Positions 1 to 6,559 of a stretch of 8,209 bases of DNA are shown here, one piece after another; positions within the stretch are counted from its first letter, which is position 1; every line of letters begins with the position of its first letter. Made by a program: the position numbers and the translations under genes. The notes below the pieces were generated by a model. It had not been told where the DNA came from. It saw only the letters and a program-made list of their open reading frames with translations, and made no database searches. Source of the DNA: an uncultured archaeon (GTDB lineage Archaea; Korarchaeota; Korarchaeia; Korarchaeales; Korarchaeaceae); contig CALJEO010000105.1 in the NCBI GenBank assembly GCA_938073845.1, forward strand, positions 1 to 8,209. The letters are read 5' to 3'.

Positions 1-1614
1 GAGAGGTTGAGCTCCATCGAGGAGCCTGATGTGGAGGAGGAAGAAGTCGAATCCCTGAGGGAGGAGCTGGAGAGGAGGGAGGAGGAGCTCAGGCGCCTCG
101 AATCAAGGGTGAGGGAATCTCCCATCAGGAGGAGGGGCCAGGTTAAGGCGGAGCTCGATTCCCTGAGGAGGCAGAGGGATGCCCTCAGGAAGGCACTTGA
201 GGCGAAGGAGGAGGTGCTGAGCTCCCTGATGAGGGGGAAAGAACTTCCGAAGTTCGTTAGGGAGGATCCATCCTTCTTAGGAACAGTTTCAGAGCTCATA
301 AGGCCACTTCAGGGGTACGAGATACCCTTCCTAGCCGCTGGTTTCGGGAGGCTCAACGATATAGTGGTTGGGGACCTCGAGGGGGCGAAGAGGATCGCTA
401 GGAAGCTGAGGGACTGGGAGGGGAGGTTCAGGATAATACCCATCGATGTGCTCCGAGCGAGGGAGGAGGGATTGGGCAGATCTTTGTGCGATTTCCTGAT
501 CTATGATAGGGAGCTTGAATCCCTAGCCAGGCACCTCTTTGGAGCTGTGCTCCTCGATGATCTGGATGATATCAGGAGGGAGCTCATAGGGAGGGCCAGG
601 TTCGTCACGATGAAGGGGGAGGTGGTGGAGAGGGAGGGCAGCATAGTGGCCGGAGCTCCTGAGAGGTCCCTTGGGAGCGTAAGCAGGGTAGTGGAGGAGA
701 TAGAGAGGCTCAGATCGGATATAAGGGAAATAGATGATGGGATATCTGAGAAGGAGAGGGAGCTCTCCGAAATACCGGATAGGGATCCCAACGTGGATGA
801 GCTTGAGGAGGTTAGAAAAGCAGTTCAGGAGCTCAGGAGAAGGTATAGGGATGCCCTAGCTAGGAGAGAGGAAAACATAAGGCGGATTAGAAAGGTAATG
901 GAGGAGAAGAGCGATTTAATAGCTAAAATAAAGATATTGGAGGGAGAGCTTGAAGCTCTCTCAGACGTTGAGCCAATAGAGGCCCCAGATCCAAGGAAGG
1001 AGCTCCTCCTAATTGAGGCCAGGCTCAGGTCGATGGGGCAGGTCAACCCCAGGGCTCCGGAGGAATACGAAAGGAGGAGGGGGGAGTATGAGGAGGTGAG
1101 GAAGAGGTATGATTCCTTCTCATCTAGGAGGAGGGAGATAGAGGAGGTCATATCTAAGATAGATGAGGAGAGGGATGGCGTTTTGAGGGACGCTCTCAGG
1201 AGGCTATCGGATGCCTTCGATGAGTGGGTGGGTGTCCTCTTCGAGGGAGGGAGGGGGGAGCTCTCCCTATCTGAGAGGGGCCTGGAGATGAGGGTCAGCA
1301 TACCAGGGAAGATCGTCAGCATAGACTCCCTGTCCGGAGGGGAGAAGTCCCTATGCGCCTTAGCTTTCATCCTAGCATCTCAGAAGGTTAAGCCCTCCCT
1401 GCTCTACCTCTTCGATGAGGCAGATGCTATGCTGGACGGTTTGAACTGCAGGAGATATGCGAGGGCCCTGAAGGAGCTGGCCAAGAGCTCCCTCGTGATC
1501 ATGGTCTCCCTAAAGAGGGAGACCCTCGAGGAGGCAGATTACATAATAGGGGTGACGATGAGGGGAGGGGAGTCCAAGGTCGTAGCTGTGGAGAGGGGAT
1601 CTATTGAGAGCTGA
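1..1614 (+). CDS. smc: Chromosome segregation/condensin ATPase SMC, C-terminal half (5' end outside window)
   Basis: The frame is open to the window edge; TTG at 7 is only an internal codon, so this is a 5'-truncated view. Numbering from nt 7, residues 1-78 are charged coiled coil. Residues about 88-217 are the SMC hinge, with a first lobe around LGTVSELI (91-98), a second around GAVLLDDLDD, and the typical exit GEVVEREGSIVAG (204-216). Residues about 222-400 are the returning coiled coil with the GQVN motif (344-347). The C-terminal ATPase lobe has the ABC signature LSGGEK (442-447) and a Walker B/D-loop FDEADAMLD (469-477). The hinge distinguishes it from Rad50. SMC dimers bind and organise DNA with ScpA and ScpB, which follow directly. 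The arm between hinge and GQVN is about 125 residues, much shorter than in typical SMCs. The stop overlaps scpA by 11 nt. Confidence 0.95.
   Translation, partial: ERLSSIEEPDVEEEEVESLREELERREEELRRLESRVRESPIRRRGQVKAELDSLRRQRDALRKALEAKEEVLSSLMRGKELPKFVREDPSFLGTVSELIRPLQGYEIPFLAAGFGRLNDIVVGDLEGAKRIARKLRDWEGRFRIIPIDVLRAREEGLGRSLCDFLIYDRELESLARHLFGAVLLDDLDDIRRELIGRARFVTMKGEVVEREGSIVAGAPERSLGSVSRVVEEIERLRSDIREIDDGISEKERELSEIPDRDPNVDELEEVRKAVQELRRRYRDALARREENIRRIRKVMEEKSDLIAKIKILEGELEALSDVEPIEAPDPRKELLLIEARLRSMGQVNPRAPEEYERRRGEYEEVRKRYDSFSSRRREIEEVISKIDEERDGVLRDALRRLSDAFDEWVGVLFEGGRGELSLSERGLEMRVSIPGKIVSIDSLSGGEKSLCALAFILASQKVKPSLLYLFDEADAMLDGLNCRRYARALKELAKSSLVIMVSLKRETLEEADYIIGVTMRGGESKVVAVERGSIES
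1593..1598 (+). promoter_or_regulatory. Shine-Dalgarno site for scpA
   Basis: GAGGGG lies 5 nt before the TTG at 1604, inside the last codons of smc. It supports this TTG as the scpA start. An in-frame TAG at 1583-1585 rules out any start further upstream than that codon. Confidence 0.6.
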
Positions 1615-2152
1615 GGAAATCTGGGAGGAGTTTCTGAGGACTCAGGACATAGCTAGAGCTGGCCGGATGATATTGGAGTTCGTGATATCCCTTAAGCGGG
1701 AGATAATCTCCTTCCTGAGAGGGGGGAGGAAGGTCATCCCGAGGAGGAAGAGGGAGGTGAGGCTCTCCAACGCCGAGCTCATCGCCCTCCCAAGCCGGAG
1801 GTACGCGAGCAGATACCCAACCCTCCGAGAGGTGATGGAAGCCCTGAGATGGGCTCAGACCAGGGAGCGGAGGGAGTACCTGAGGATGGCTGATATATCG
1901 GAGTTCGATCTATCGAAGCATGTGAGCGCTGTTAGGTCCGTGATAGGCAGGCTCAGGGATGAGGGTAAGGCTTGGTCCTCCCTCACTGAGATCTCTAGCA
2001 TTGCTGGAGGGCTTGTGATAACCTTGCTAGCTCTCCTCTTCCTGGAGAATGAGGGAGAGATCCTCCTCGTTCAGGAGAGGCCCTTCGGGGAGATAAGGGT
2101 GATCCTTCATGCGGATCGGGAGATCCTGGGAGGGAGCGAAGAGGTTGCTTGA
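1604..2152 (+). CDS. scpA: Segregation and condensation protein A (kleisin), short form
   Basis: This is the 182-residue kleisin subunit that should bridge the SMC heads and bind ScpB. The C-terminal winged-helix part is clear: residues about 105-170 end in GLVITLLALLFLENEG followed by ILLVQERPFGEIRVIL, matching the ScpA pattern of a hydrophobic helix, a charged turn, then a Q-x-x-PFG-x-I strand. Residues 8-40 resemble the helix that in longer ScpAs ends the N-terminal SMC-binding domain. The usual opening segment containing the PLDLLL-type motif is missing, and an in-frame stop at 1583 prevents extension to recover it. Bacterial ScpA is about 250 residues. Residues 44-54 are very basic. The start is TTG with a good ribosome site, overlapping smc by 11 nt; the 3' end overlaps scpB by 44 nt. 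The identity rests on the C-terminal motif plus position between smc and scpB. Confidence 0.86.
   Translation: MRAEEIWEEFLRTQDIARAGRMILEFVISLKREIISFLRGGRKVIPRRKREVRLSNAELIALPSRRYASRYPTLREVMEALRWAQTRERREYLRMADISEFDLSKHVSAVRSVIGRLRDEGKAWSSLTEISSIAGGLVITLLALLFLENEGEILLVQERPFGEIRVILHADREILGGSEEVA
2098..2103 (+). promoter_or_regulatory. Shine-Dalgarno site for scpB
   Basis: GGTGAT, complementary to the conserved 16S 3' end, sits 5 nt before the ATG at 2109 within the scpA coding region. It supports the ATG rather than later TTG codons such as the one near 2144. Confidence 0.6.
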
Positions 2153-2687
2153 GGCCCTTCTCTTCTCATCAGGGAAGGCCTTGGATGAGGATACGCTAAG
2201 TAAGCTATGCAATCTCAGTGCCTCAGCTATCGAGAGAGCTGTTCAGGAGATAAACGAGGAGCTGAGCTCGCATCCCTTCAGGATAGAGAGGGTAGGTGGG
2301 GGGTGGCAGATGGTCCTGAAGGAGGAGTACAGCGCTCAGCTACCGGCTCACTTCGGGAGGAAGCTCCTATCGAGGGGTGAGCTTAGAACACTGGCCCTCA
2401 TAGCAGCTAACGAGCCCCTCAGGCTGGCTGATCTGGTGGCCTTCAGGGGAAGCTCCGCGAGGAAACACCTGAGGAAGCTCACCTCTCTGGGGCTCGTGAG
2501 CGTGAGCAGGGATGGGAGGGGGAAGGTCCTCAGGACCACCGCTAAGTTCAAGTCTTTATTTCGGGTGGTGATGGAGGGTGAATCCGATGCTCCTCGAGAC
2601 GGAAGTAGCGGGCATCAGGCTCAGGAACCCGCTGGTGCTGGCTTCGGGGATACTGGGAAGCACGGCTTCTCTCCTCAAGAGGGTTGA
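2109..2687 (+). CDS. scpB: Segregation and condensation protein B, with extra C-terminal tail
   Basis: This is the 192-residue double winged-helix protein of the SMC-ScpAB complex. It should dimerise and bind the middle of the ScpA kleisin. Residues 10-75 form the first winged helix, opening with AKRLLEALLFSSGKAL (family pattern: ieAlLFaaG-pl) and ending with GGWQMVLKEEY. Residues 85-153 form the second, with LSRGELRTLALIAANEPL and then AFRGSSARKHLRKLTSLGLV, RDGRGKVLRTTAKFKSLF, which match the ScpB C-terminal core closely. The family core ends at about residue 153. The remaining 39 residues are Gly/Ser/Ala/Gln-rich and unlike ScpB; from residue 160 they are encoded within the start of pyrD in another frame. 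The gene overlaps scpA by 44 nt and has a good ribosome site, so coupled synthesis of the two subunits is likely. Confidence 0.92.
   Translation: MRIGRSWEGAKRLLEALLFSSGKALDEDTLSKLCNLSASAIERAVQEINEELSSHPFRIERVGGGWQMVLKEEYSAQLPAHFGRKLLSRGELRTLALIAANEPLRLADLVAFRGSSARKHLRKLTSLGLVSVSRDGRGKVLRTTAKFKSLFRVVMEGESDAPRDGSSGHQAQEPAGAGFGDTGKHGFSPQEG
2573..2581 (+). promoter_or_regulatory. Shine-Dalgarno site for pyrD
   Basis: GGAGGGTGA is a near-perfect archaeal ribosome-binding sequence, 5 nt before the ATG at 2587. It contains the alternative GTG start at 2578, which makes 2587 the better start for pyrD. It lies within the scpB frame. Confidence 0.7.
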
Positions 2688-3486
2688 GGAAGCTGGAGCC
2701 GGGGCTGTCACGACGAAGACGATACTCCCGAGGCCAACTAAGGGGTTCAGCAATCCCGTGGTGGTGGACCTCCCGTTCGGGATGATAAACGCCATGGGCC
2801 TGCCTAACCCGGGGATAGATGAGTTCGAGAGGGAGTTGAGGGAAGCTAGGAGTGAGATAAACATCCCGATAATAGGTAGCGCTGGCGGAAGCACTCCTGA
2901 GGAGGTAGCTCACGTCGCTGGCAGGCTCCAGGATGCTGGAGCTGATGCCGTGGAGGTAAATGCATCCTGCCCCCACGTGAGGGGCCATGGAGTTGAGCTG
3001 GGGAGCACGCCCGAGATGATGCGTGAGCTCGTGAGGGAGGTTAGGAGGAGTTTGAGAGTCCCTCTTATAGTGAAGCTCTCTCCAATGGTTCCCGATATAA
3101 GGAGCCTGGGGAGGATCGCTGTGGAATCCGGAGCCAACGCCCTGAATGCAGTGAACACGATGAGGGCCATGTACATAGATGTCGAGGCAATGAGGCCCGT
3201 GCTCTCCAACAGGTTCGGGGGGTTGAGCGGCCCCGCGATAAGGCCTGTAGCCGTTAGGTGCGTCTACGAGCTCGCAGATCTCTGCGACGTCATAGGCACT
3301 GGTGGTGTTGAGAGCTGGAGGGATGCTGCGGAGATGCTGCTAGCCGGAGCTAAGGCCGTCGGAATAGGCACCGCCATAAGGAGGAAGGGGTTAAGCGTAT
3401 TCAGCGAGATAAAGGTCGGACTTGAGTCTTACCTGTTGAGGAAGGGTCTCAGCCTGAGGGAGCTCATAGGGAGGGCGAGGATCTGA
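2587..3486 (+). CDS. pyrD: Dihydroorotate dehydrogenase, class 1B-like catalytic subunit
   Basis: This FMN enzyme oxidises dihydroorotate to orotate in de novo pyrimidine synthesis. It has 299 residues from the ATG at 2587, the normal length for class 1 cytosolic enzymes, and no membrane segment. The TIM barrel begins ETEVAGIRLRNPLVLASG. It carries TTKTILPRP, GMINAMGLPNPG, the active-site loop NASCPH with catalytic Cys128, IVKLSP with FMN-contacting Lys163, GGLSGPAI (211-218), and the phosphate-binding GTGGVES (237-243) and GIGTAI (259-264). The stretch from IDVEAMRPVL to GGLSGPAIRP resembles class 1B enzymes more than 1A. Class 1B normally works with PyrK, an FAD/iron-sulfur subunit, which is not in the window. 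A GTG start at 2578 would add three residues, but it overlaps the ribosome site. The gene overlaps the 3' end of scpB by 101 nt; tmcA follows 13 nt after the stop. Confidence 0.93.
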   Translation: MLLETEVAGIRLRNPLVLASGILGSTASLLKRVEEAGAGAVTTKTILPRPTKGFSNPVVVDLPFGMINAMGLPNPGIDEFERELREARSEINIPIIGSAGGSTPEEVAHVAGRLQDAGADAVEVNASCPHVRGHGVELGSTPEMMRELVREVRRSLRVPLIVKLSPMVPDIRSLGRIAVESGANALNAVNTMRAMYIDVEAMRPVLSNRFGGLSGPAIRPVAVRCVYELADLCDVIGTGGVESWRDAAEMLLAGAKAVGIGTAIRRKGLSVFSEIKVGLESYLLRKGLSLRELIGRARI

Positions 3487-3488
3487 CA

Positions 3489-3494
3489 GGGGGA
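3489..3494 (+). promoter_or_regulatory. Shine-Dalgarno site for tmcA
   Basis: GGGGGA, continuing into TC, lies in the 13 nt gap after the pyrD stop, 5 nt before the TTG at 3500. It supports this non-ATG start. Confidence 0.55.
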
Positions 3495-3499
3495 TCATA

Positions 3500-5671
3500 T
3501 TGCTTAGGGAGATAGTGGAGGAGGCCCTGAGCACAGGGGAGAGGAGGGTCGTTGCCATCTCGGGGAAGGAATCCGTTGAGCTCGCTTCGGAGCTAGCTGA
3601 GATTTGGCTCTCGATGAGGGAGGGTAGGGTGCTCCTAGCTACCCACATGGGAATCAACCTGGATAGGATTTCCTTGAGCGGGGATGCCACCTCCATAGAC
3701 TTTGACCAGACCGAGGAGGTGCTCGGGGGGACCTGGGACATCCTCATAGCTGACCTCTCCGCCCAGTTCAGAGCTAACGATCTCGGAAGACTCATAGAGG
3801 TGGTCAGAGGAGGTGGATTGGCAATACTCACGATGCCGAGCATTGATGAGTGGATGAACTCGCTCACGGAGTTCCAAAGGAAGTTCCTGGTCCCTCCCTT
3901 CGAGGGAAGGGGGGTGAGGCAGCTCTTCAAGTCCAGGTTCCTCTCCTCACTCGGGGTGAAGGGGACCTTCTTACTGGGCGAGGAGTCCAGGGGTGAGCTG
4001 TGCGGAAAGGTATCTGAGGAGAGAAAGCCTTTAGAGAGGACTGGAGACCCTGTCTTGGATCTCTGCGCTACTAGGGATCAGCAGAGAGCTCTCATTTCAA
4101 TTCTAGAGGCCTTCAAGGGGAGGAAGAGGGCCTTCATACTGACCGCTAACAGGGGGAGGGGGAAGTCAGCTGCCATAGGGCTCGCCCTCTCCCTGATGAT
4201 GAGTGGGGATAAGGTGAGGAGCGCCGTAGTGACCTCACCGAGCTTGGAGGGAGTTCAGACGATCTTCAGCTTCCTCATGATGGGTCTCGAGGCCCAGGGG
4301 ATAAGCTACGAGCCCCTGGTGAGGGAGGGTAGGGTGATAGACGTGAGGTTCAGGGGGAGGAACGTCTTCTACCTCACCCCTGAGAGCGCTGCTGAGGTTG
4401 ATGTGAGCCTGAAGGTCGTGGATGAAGCTGCTTCAATACCTGTAACGACCCTCTTCCAGTTCCTCTCCACCAGCAGGTTCACCATATTCTCCTCGACGAT
4501 ACACGGTTACGAGGGAGCTGGAAGGGGATTCGGCCTGAGGTTCCTGGGGAGGGTGAGGCGCTCCGGCATAGCTCACGTTGAGGAGAGGATGGAGGAGCCC
4601 ATAAGGTACCCTCCCGGGGATCCGGTAGAGAGGTGGCTCTATGATCTCCTCCTGTTGGATGCTGAGCCAGCTGAACCTCCAAGTAGCCTCGATAACTTGG
4701 TCTACAGGAGGATATCCATAGGGGACATAGATGAAAACTACTTGAGGAAGTTCTACGGGATCTACGTGTTAGCTCATTACAGGAACAGACCAAACGACTT
4801 AGCTACCCTCTTAGATGCACCACACCACTTCACTAGGGCCCTAGAGGCTGGAGGTGAGCCCGTCGTTAGCGTGCACGTTGCCGAGGAGGGGGGGCTTCCA
4901 CCGAGCCTCCTTGAGGAAGTTATGAGGGGGCTCAGGGACCTCCCCGGCCACCTCATACCGAGCAGACTGATGCTCCATTACTGCTTCAAGACATTCGGGA
5001 GACTGAGGGGATGGAGGATAGTCAGGATCGCCACGCATCCCGAGCTTCAGGGTAGGGGGCTGGGCACGATGACCCTGAGCGAGCTGGAGGGGGAGGCCAG
5101 GGAGAGCGGTGTGGATTGGATAGGCGCTGGTTTCGGGGCTACTGAGGAGCTCCTCAGGTTCTGGATTAGGTCAGGCTACCTCGCTGTCCACATAAGCCCC
5201 AGCAGGAACCCAGTGACCGGGGAGTACAGTGTCCTCGTGATGAAGCCCCTGAGCCCGGAGGCCTCGAAGCTCATGGAGGAGGTGCTTAAGGAGTTCAAGA
5301 GGAGGCTGCTCTCCAGCTTGCATGACGTCTACTTCTCCCTGAACCCCTTCGTGGCCAGGTTGCTCCTGAAGGGGAGGATCGAAGGGGGAAGGGCTAAGCT
5401 GAGCAATTCCCAGAGGAGCAGATTGAACGGCTACCTGAGGGGGACTCACGTTTACGAGCTCGCCTCGGACGCGATACATGAGGTCGTGAGGAGCTACTTC
5501 TGGCGGGGCTTGGACTGCCTAACCCCAAGGGAGGAATCCATTTTGATGGCGAAGGTACTGCAGGGGAAACCCTGGGAAACGATAAGGAGCAGGTTCAGGA
5601 TCAAGGAGCCCTATGAAACGCTCAGGGAGATCGTATCCAATCTAGTCAGGTGCTTGGATGGCCCTAGCTAG
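3500..5671 (+). CDS. tmcA: RNA cytidine acetyltransferase TmcA (N4-acetylcytidine synthase)
   Basis: This 723-residue enzyme uses ATP and acetyl-CoA to acetylate cytidine N4: the elongator tRNA-Met wobble base in bacteria, and broader tRNA/rRNA targets in some hyperthermophilic archaea. All four expected parts are visible. Residues about 1-130 are the N-terminal domain, with DILIADLSAQFRANDLGRL. Residues about 190-400 are the RecD-like helicase domain, with Walker A TANRGRGKSA (GRGKS 219-223) and Walker B VVDEAASIP (D308, E309). Residues about 430-590 are the GNAT domain, opening VLAHYRNRPNDLATLLDAP, with RGWRIVRIATHPELQGRGLG, whose QGRGLG (517-522) binds acetyl-CoA. Residues about 595-723 are the C-terminal tail assigned to tRNA binding in this family. 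Length matches the family and no key motif is lost. The start is TTG with a ribosome site. The 3' end overlaps the convergent methyltransferase by 30 bp. Confidence 0.96.
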   Translation: MLREIVEEALSTGERRVVAISGKESVELASELAEIWLSMREGRVLLATHMGINLDRISLSGDATSIDFDQTEEVLGGTWDILIADLSAQFRANDLGRLIEVVRGGGLAILTMPSIDEWMNSLTEFQRKFLVPPFEGRGVRQLFKSRFLSSLGVKGTFLLGEESRGELCGKVSEERKPLERTGDPVLDLCATRDQQRALISILEAFKGRKRAFILTANRGRGKSAAIGLALSLMMSGDKVRSAVVTSPSLEGVQTIFSFLMMGLEAQGISYEPLVREGRVIDVRFRGRNVFYLTPESAAEVDVSLKVVDEAASIPVTTLFQFLSTSRFTIFSSTIHGYEGAGRGFGLRFLGRVRRSGIAHVEERMEEPIRYPPGDPVERWLYDLLLLDAEPAEPPSSLDNLVYRRISIGDIDENYLRKFYGIYVLAHYRNRPNDLATLLDAPHHFTRALEAGGEPVVSVHVAEEGGLPPSLLEEVMRGLRDLPGHLIPSRLMLHYCFKTFGRLRGWRIVRIATHPELQGRGLGTMTLSELEGEARESGVDWIGAGFGATEELLRFWIRSGYLAVHISPSRNPVTGEYSVLVMKPLSPEASKLMEEVLKEFKRRLLSSLHDVYFSLNPFVARLLLKGRIEGGRAKLSNSQRSRLNGYLRGTHVYELASDAIHEVVRSYFWRGLDCLTPREESILMAKVLQGKPWETIRSRFRIKEPYETLREIVSNLVRCLDGPS

Positions 5672-6481
5672 CAAGCTGAGGTAGGGGCACGGAGGGGAGA
5701 ACTTCTCCCTCCTCCTTATGTCACCGTATATCGAATCCACCCCCCAACCCGCCCTCCTAAGTATCTCCGCTAGCTCAGTGGATGTATAGATCCTTATCTC
5801 GGTCAGAACCTCGAGCTCCTTCGTCAGGTTCCCCTCACCATCATCCCTGAGCAGTGTCCACTTGGAGAGGAGCTTGGACCAGAGGGGGTCGAACCTCATC
5901 TCCTCCATCAGGACCAGAGGCCCGTACCTCTGGAACACCCTGTTGCAGTTCCAGCTCGGGGTCTCCCTGTGGAAGGTGTTCGCTATTATGAGTATAGCCC
6001 CGTCCTTGGCAAGTGATCTGAGCTTCCTCAGAATGACTTCGTCCGTCATCGAGTCGTAGTAACCCAACGAGGTCGATACTATCATCACGGCATCGAAGCT
6101 CTCGCCCTTCAGGAGGATATCTATCTCCCTAGCATCCGAGACCATGAACTTAGCTCTATCCGAGACCCTATACTTCTCAGCCTTATGCCTAGCGTCCTGT
6201 ATGAACGGTAGGGATATATCGAAGCCCAGCACCTCGTAGCCCTGGAGGGCGAGCGGTATCGCCACCCTACCGTTACCGCAGAAGGCCTCGAGTACCTTAC
6301 CCGAGTCCAGTCCGTTGTCCCTGAGAAGCTCAGCTATAGACCTAGCTATCTGCTCTCCTTCCGACCAGTTGCTGTTCATTATCTCCAAGTAAAGATCCGC
6401 CCTGTCTATGAACACCTTTTGCACCCAGCTCAGATCAGTCCCCCCGAGCCCATATGGTTCCCTTCCTAATAAAGTTACCAC
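5642..6481 (-). CDS. Class I SAM-dependent methyltransferase, substrate unknown
   Basis: This is a soluble 279-residue Rossmann-fold methyltransferase. Motif I is VLEAFCGNG (63-71), binding SAM, and GFDIS places the acidic residue after strand 2 at Asp88. Motif III is around VSDAREID (Asp116). Strand 4 is FDAVMIVSTSLGYY, followed by a helix and GAILIIANTFHRE. The C-terminal YTSTELAEILRRAGWGVDSIYGD is the common cap strand of small-molecule-type methyltransferases, which hints at a metabolite rather than nucleic acid substrate, though this is weak. The start is uncertain. GTG at 6481 gives the longest form, but its first codons (GTA ACT TTA TTA) are AT-rich and unlike the rest of the gene. GTG at 6424 (residue 20, just before QKVFIDRADLYLEIM) is an alternative. 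The gene converges on tmcA and diverges from the CoA-transferase, so it is probably a single-gene transcript. Confidence 0.85.
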   Translation of the reverse strand: MVTLLGREPYGLGGTDLSWVQKVFIDRADLYLEIMNSNWSEGEQIARSIAELLRDNGLDSGKVLEAFCGNGRVAIPLALQGYEVLGFDISLPFIQDARHKAEKYRVSDRAKFMVSDAREIDILLKGESFDAVMIVSTSLGYYDSMTDEVILRKLRSLAKDGAILIIANTFHRETPSWNCNRVFQRYGPLVLMEEMRFDPLWSKLLSKWTLLRDDGEGNLTKELEVLTEIRIYTSTELAEILRRAGWGVDSIYGDIRRREKFSPPCPYLSLLARAIQAPD

Positions 6482-6524
6482 GTTTCAGCGCCCATATCCT
6501 TTACCCATTCAGGAGAGTGCAATG

Positions 6525-6530
6525 TTATAA
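6525..6530. promoter_or_regulatory. Palindromic TATA-like element between divergent genes
   Basis: TTATAA lies in the 78 bp between the methyltransferase and the CoA-transferase, the only AT-rich island in its surroundings. On the + strand its centre is about 32 bp before the CoA-transferase ATG, so transcription would begin only a few bases upstream of or within the ribosome site. On the - strand it is about 46 bp before the GTG at 6481, which suits an archaeal TATA box with a short leader. The sequence reads the same on both strands, so either or both genes could use it. Purines flank it (GGAGAGTGCAA on the 5' side), weakly resembling a BRE. This is inferred from position only. Confidence 0.45.
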
Positions 6531-6547
6531 CTTTCGCTCGGGGCGGC

Positions 6548-6554
6548 GAGGGGG
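6548..6554 (+). promoter_or_regulatory. Shine-Dalgarno site for the CoA-transferase
   Basis: GAGGGGG is 5 nt before the ATG at 6560 and supports that start. Confidence 0.6.
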
Positions 6555-6559
6555 TTCCC

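Noticed and set aside
7..9. TTG at 7 as a true smc start
   Set aside because: The same frame is open to base 1, and the protein would begin inside a coiled coil without the N-terminal Walker A head, so the gene must start upstream.
1060..1140. G-rich repetitive GGAGG/GAGG runs, considered as repeats or quadruplex elements
   Set aside because: They follow from Arg (AGG) and Glu (GAG) codons in coiled coil and continue in frame. There is no regular unit or spacer, so no tandem repeat or CRISPR array.
825..1370. 181-residue - strand open frame opposite smc
   Set aside because: It is Ser/Leu-rich and low-complexity, as expected from reading Arg/Glu AGG and GAG codons backwards. It has no family motif and lies opposite a clear SMC coding region.
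2553..2558. TTTATT as a TATA box for an internal pyrD promoter
   Set aside because: It is a single weak match within the conserved end of scpB, where it encodes part of KSLFR. pyrD already has a strong ribosome site consistent with operon translation.
2578..2580. GTG at 2578 as the pyrD start
   Set aside because: It lies within the GGAGGGTGA ribosome site, while ATG 2587 has ideal spacing and matches the usual N-terminus of the family.
2548..2988. Two overlapping - strand open frames across the scpB-pyrD overlap
   Set aside because: The sense strand carries strong pyrD motifs here. The antisense frames have no motif and disagree with codon use elsewhere.
3391..3930. 179-residue - strand open frame spanning the pyrD-tmcA junction
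   Set aside because: It is antisense to two confidently identified genes, Ser/Leu-rich and without recognisable domains.
5862..6059. 65-residue + strand open frame within the methyltransferase
   Set aside because: It is antisense to the methyltransferase core (strands 4-5) with no ribosome site or motif of its own.
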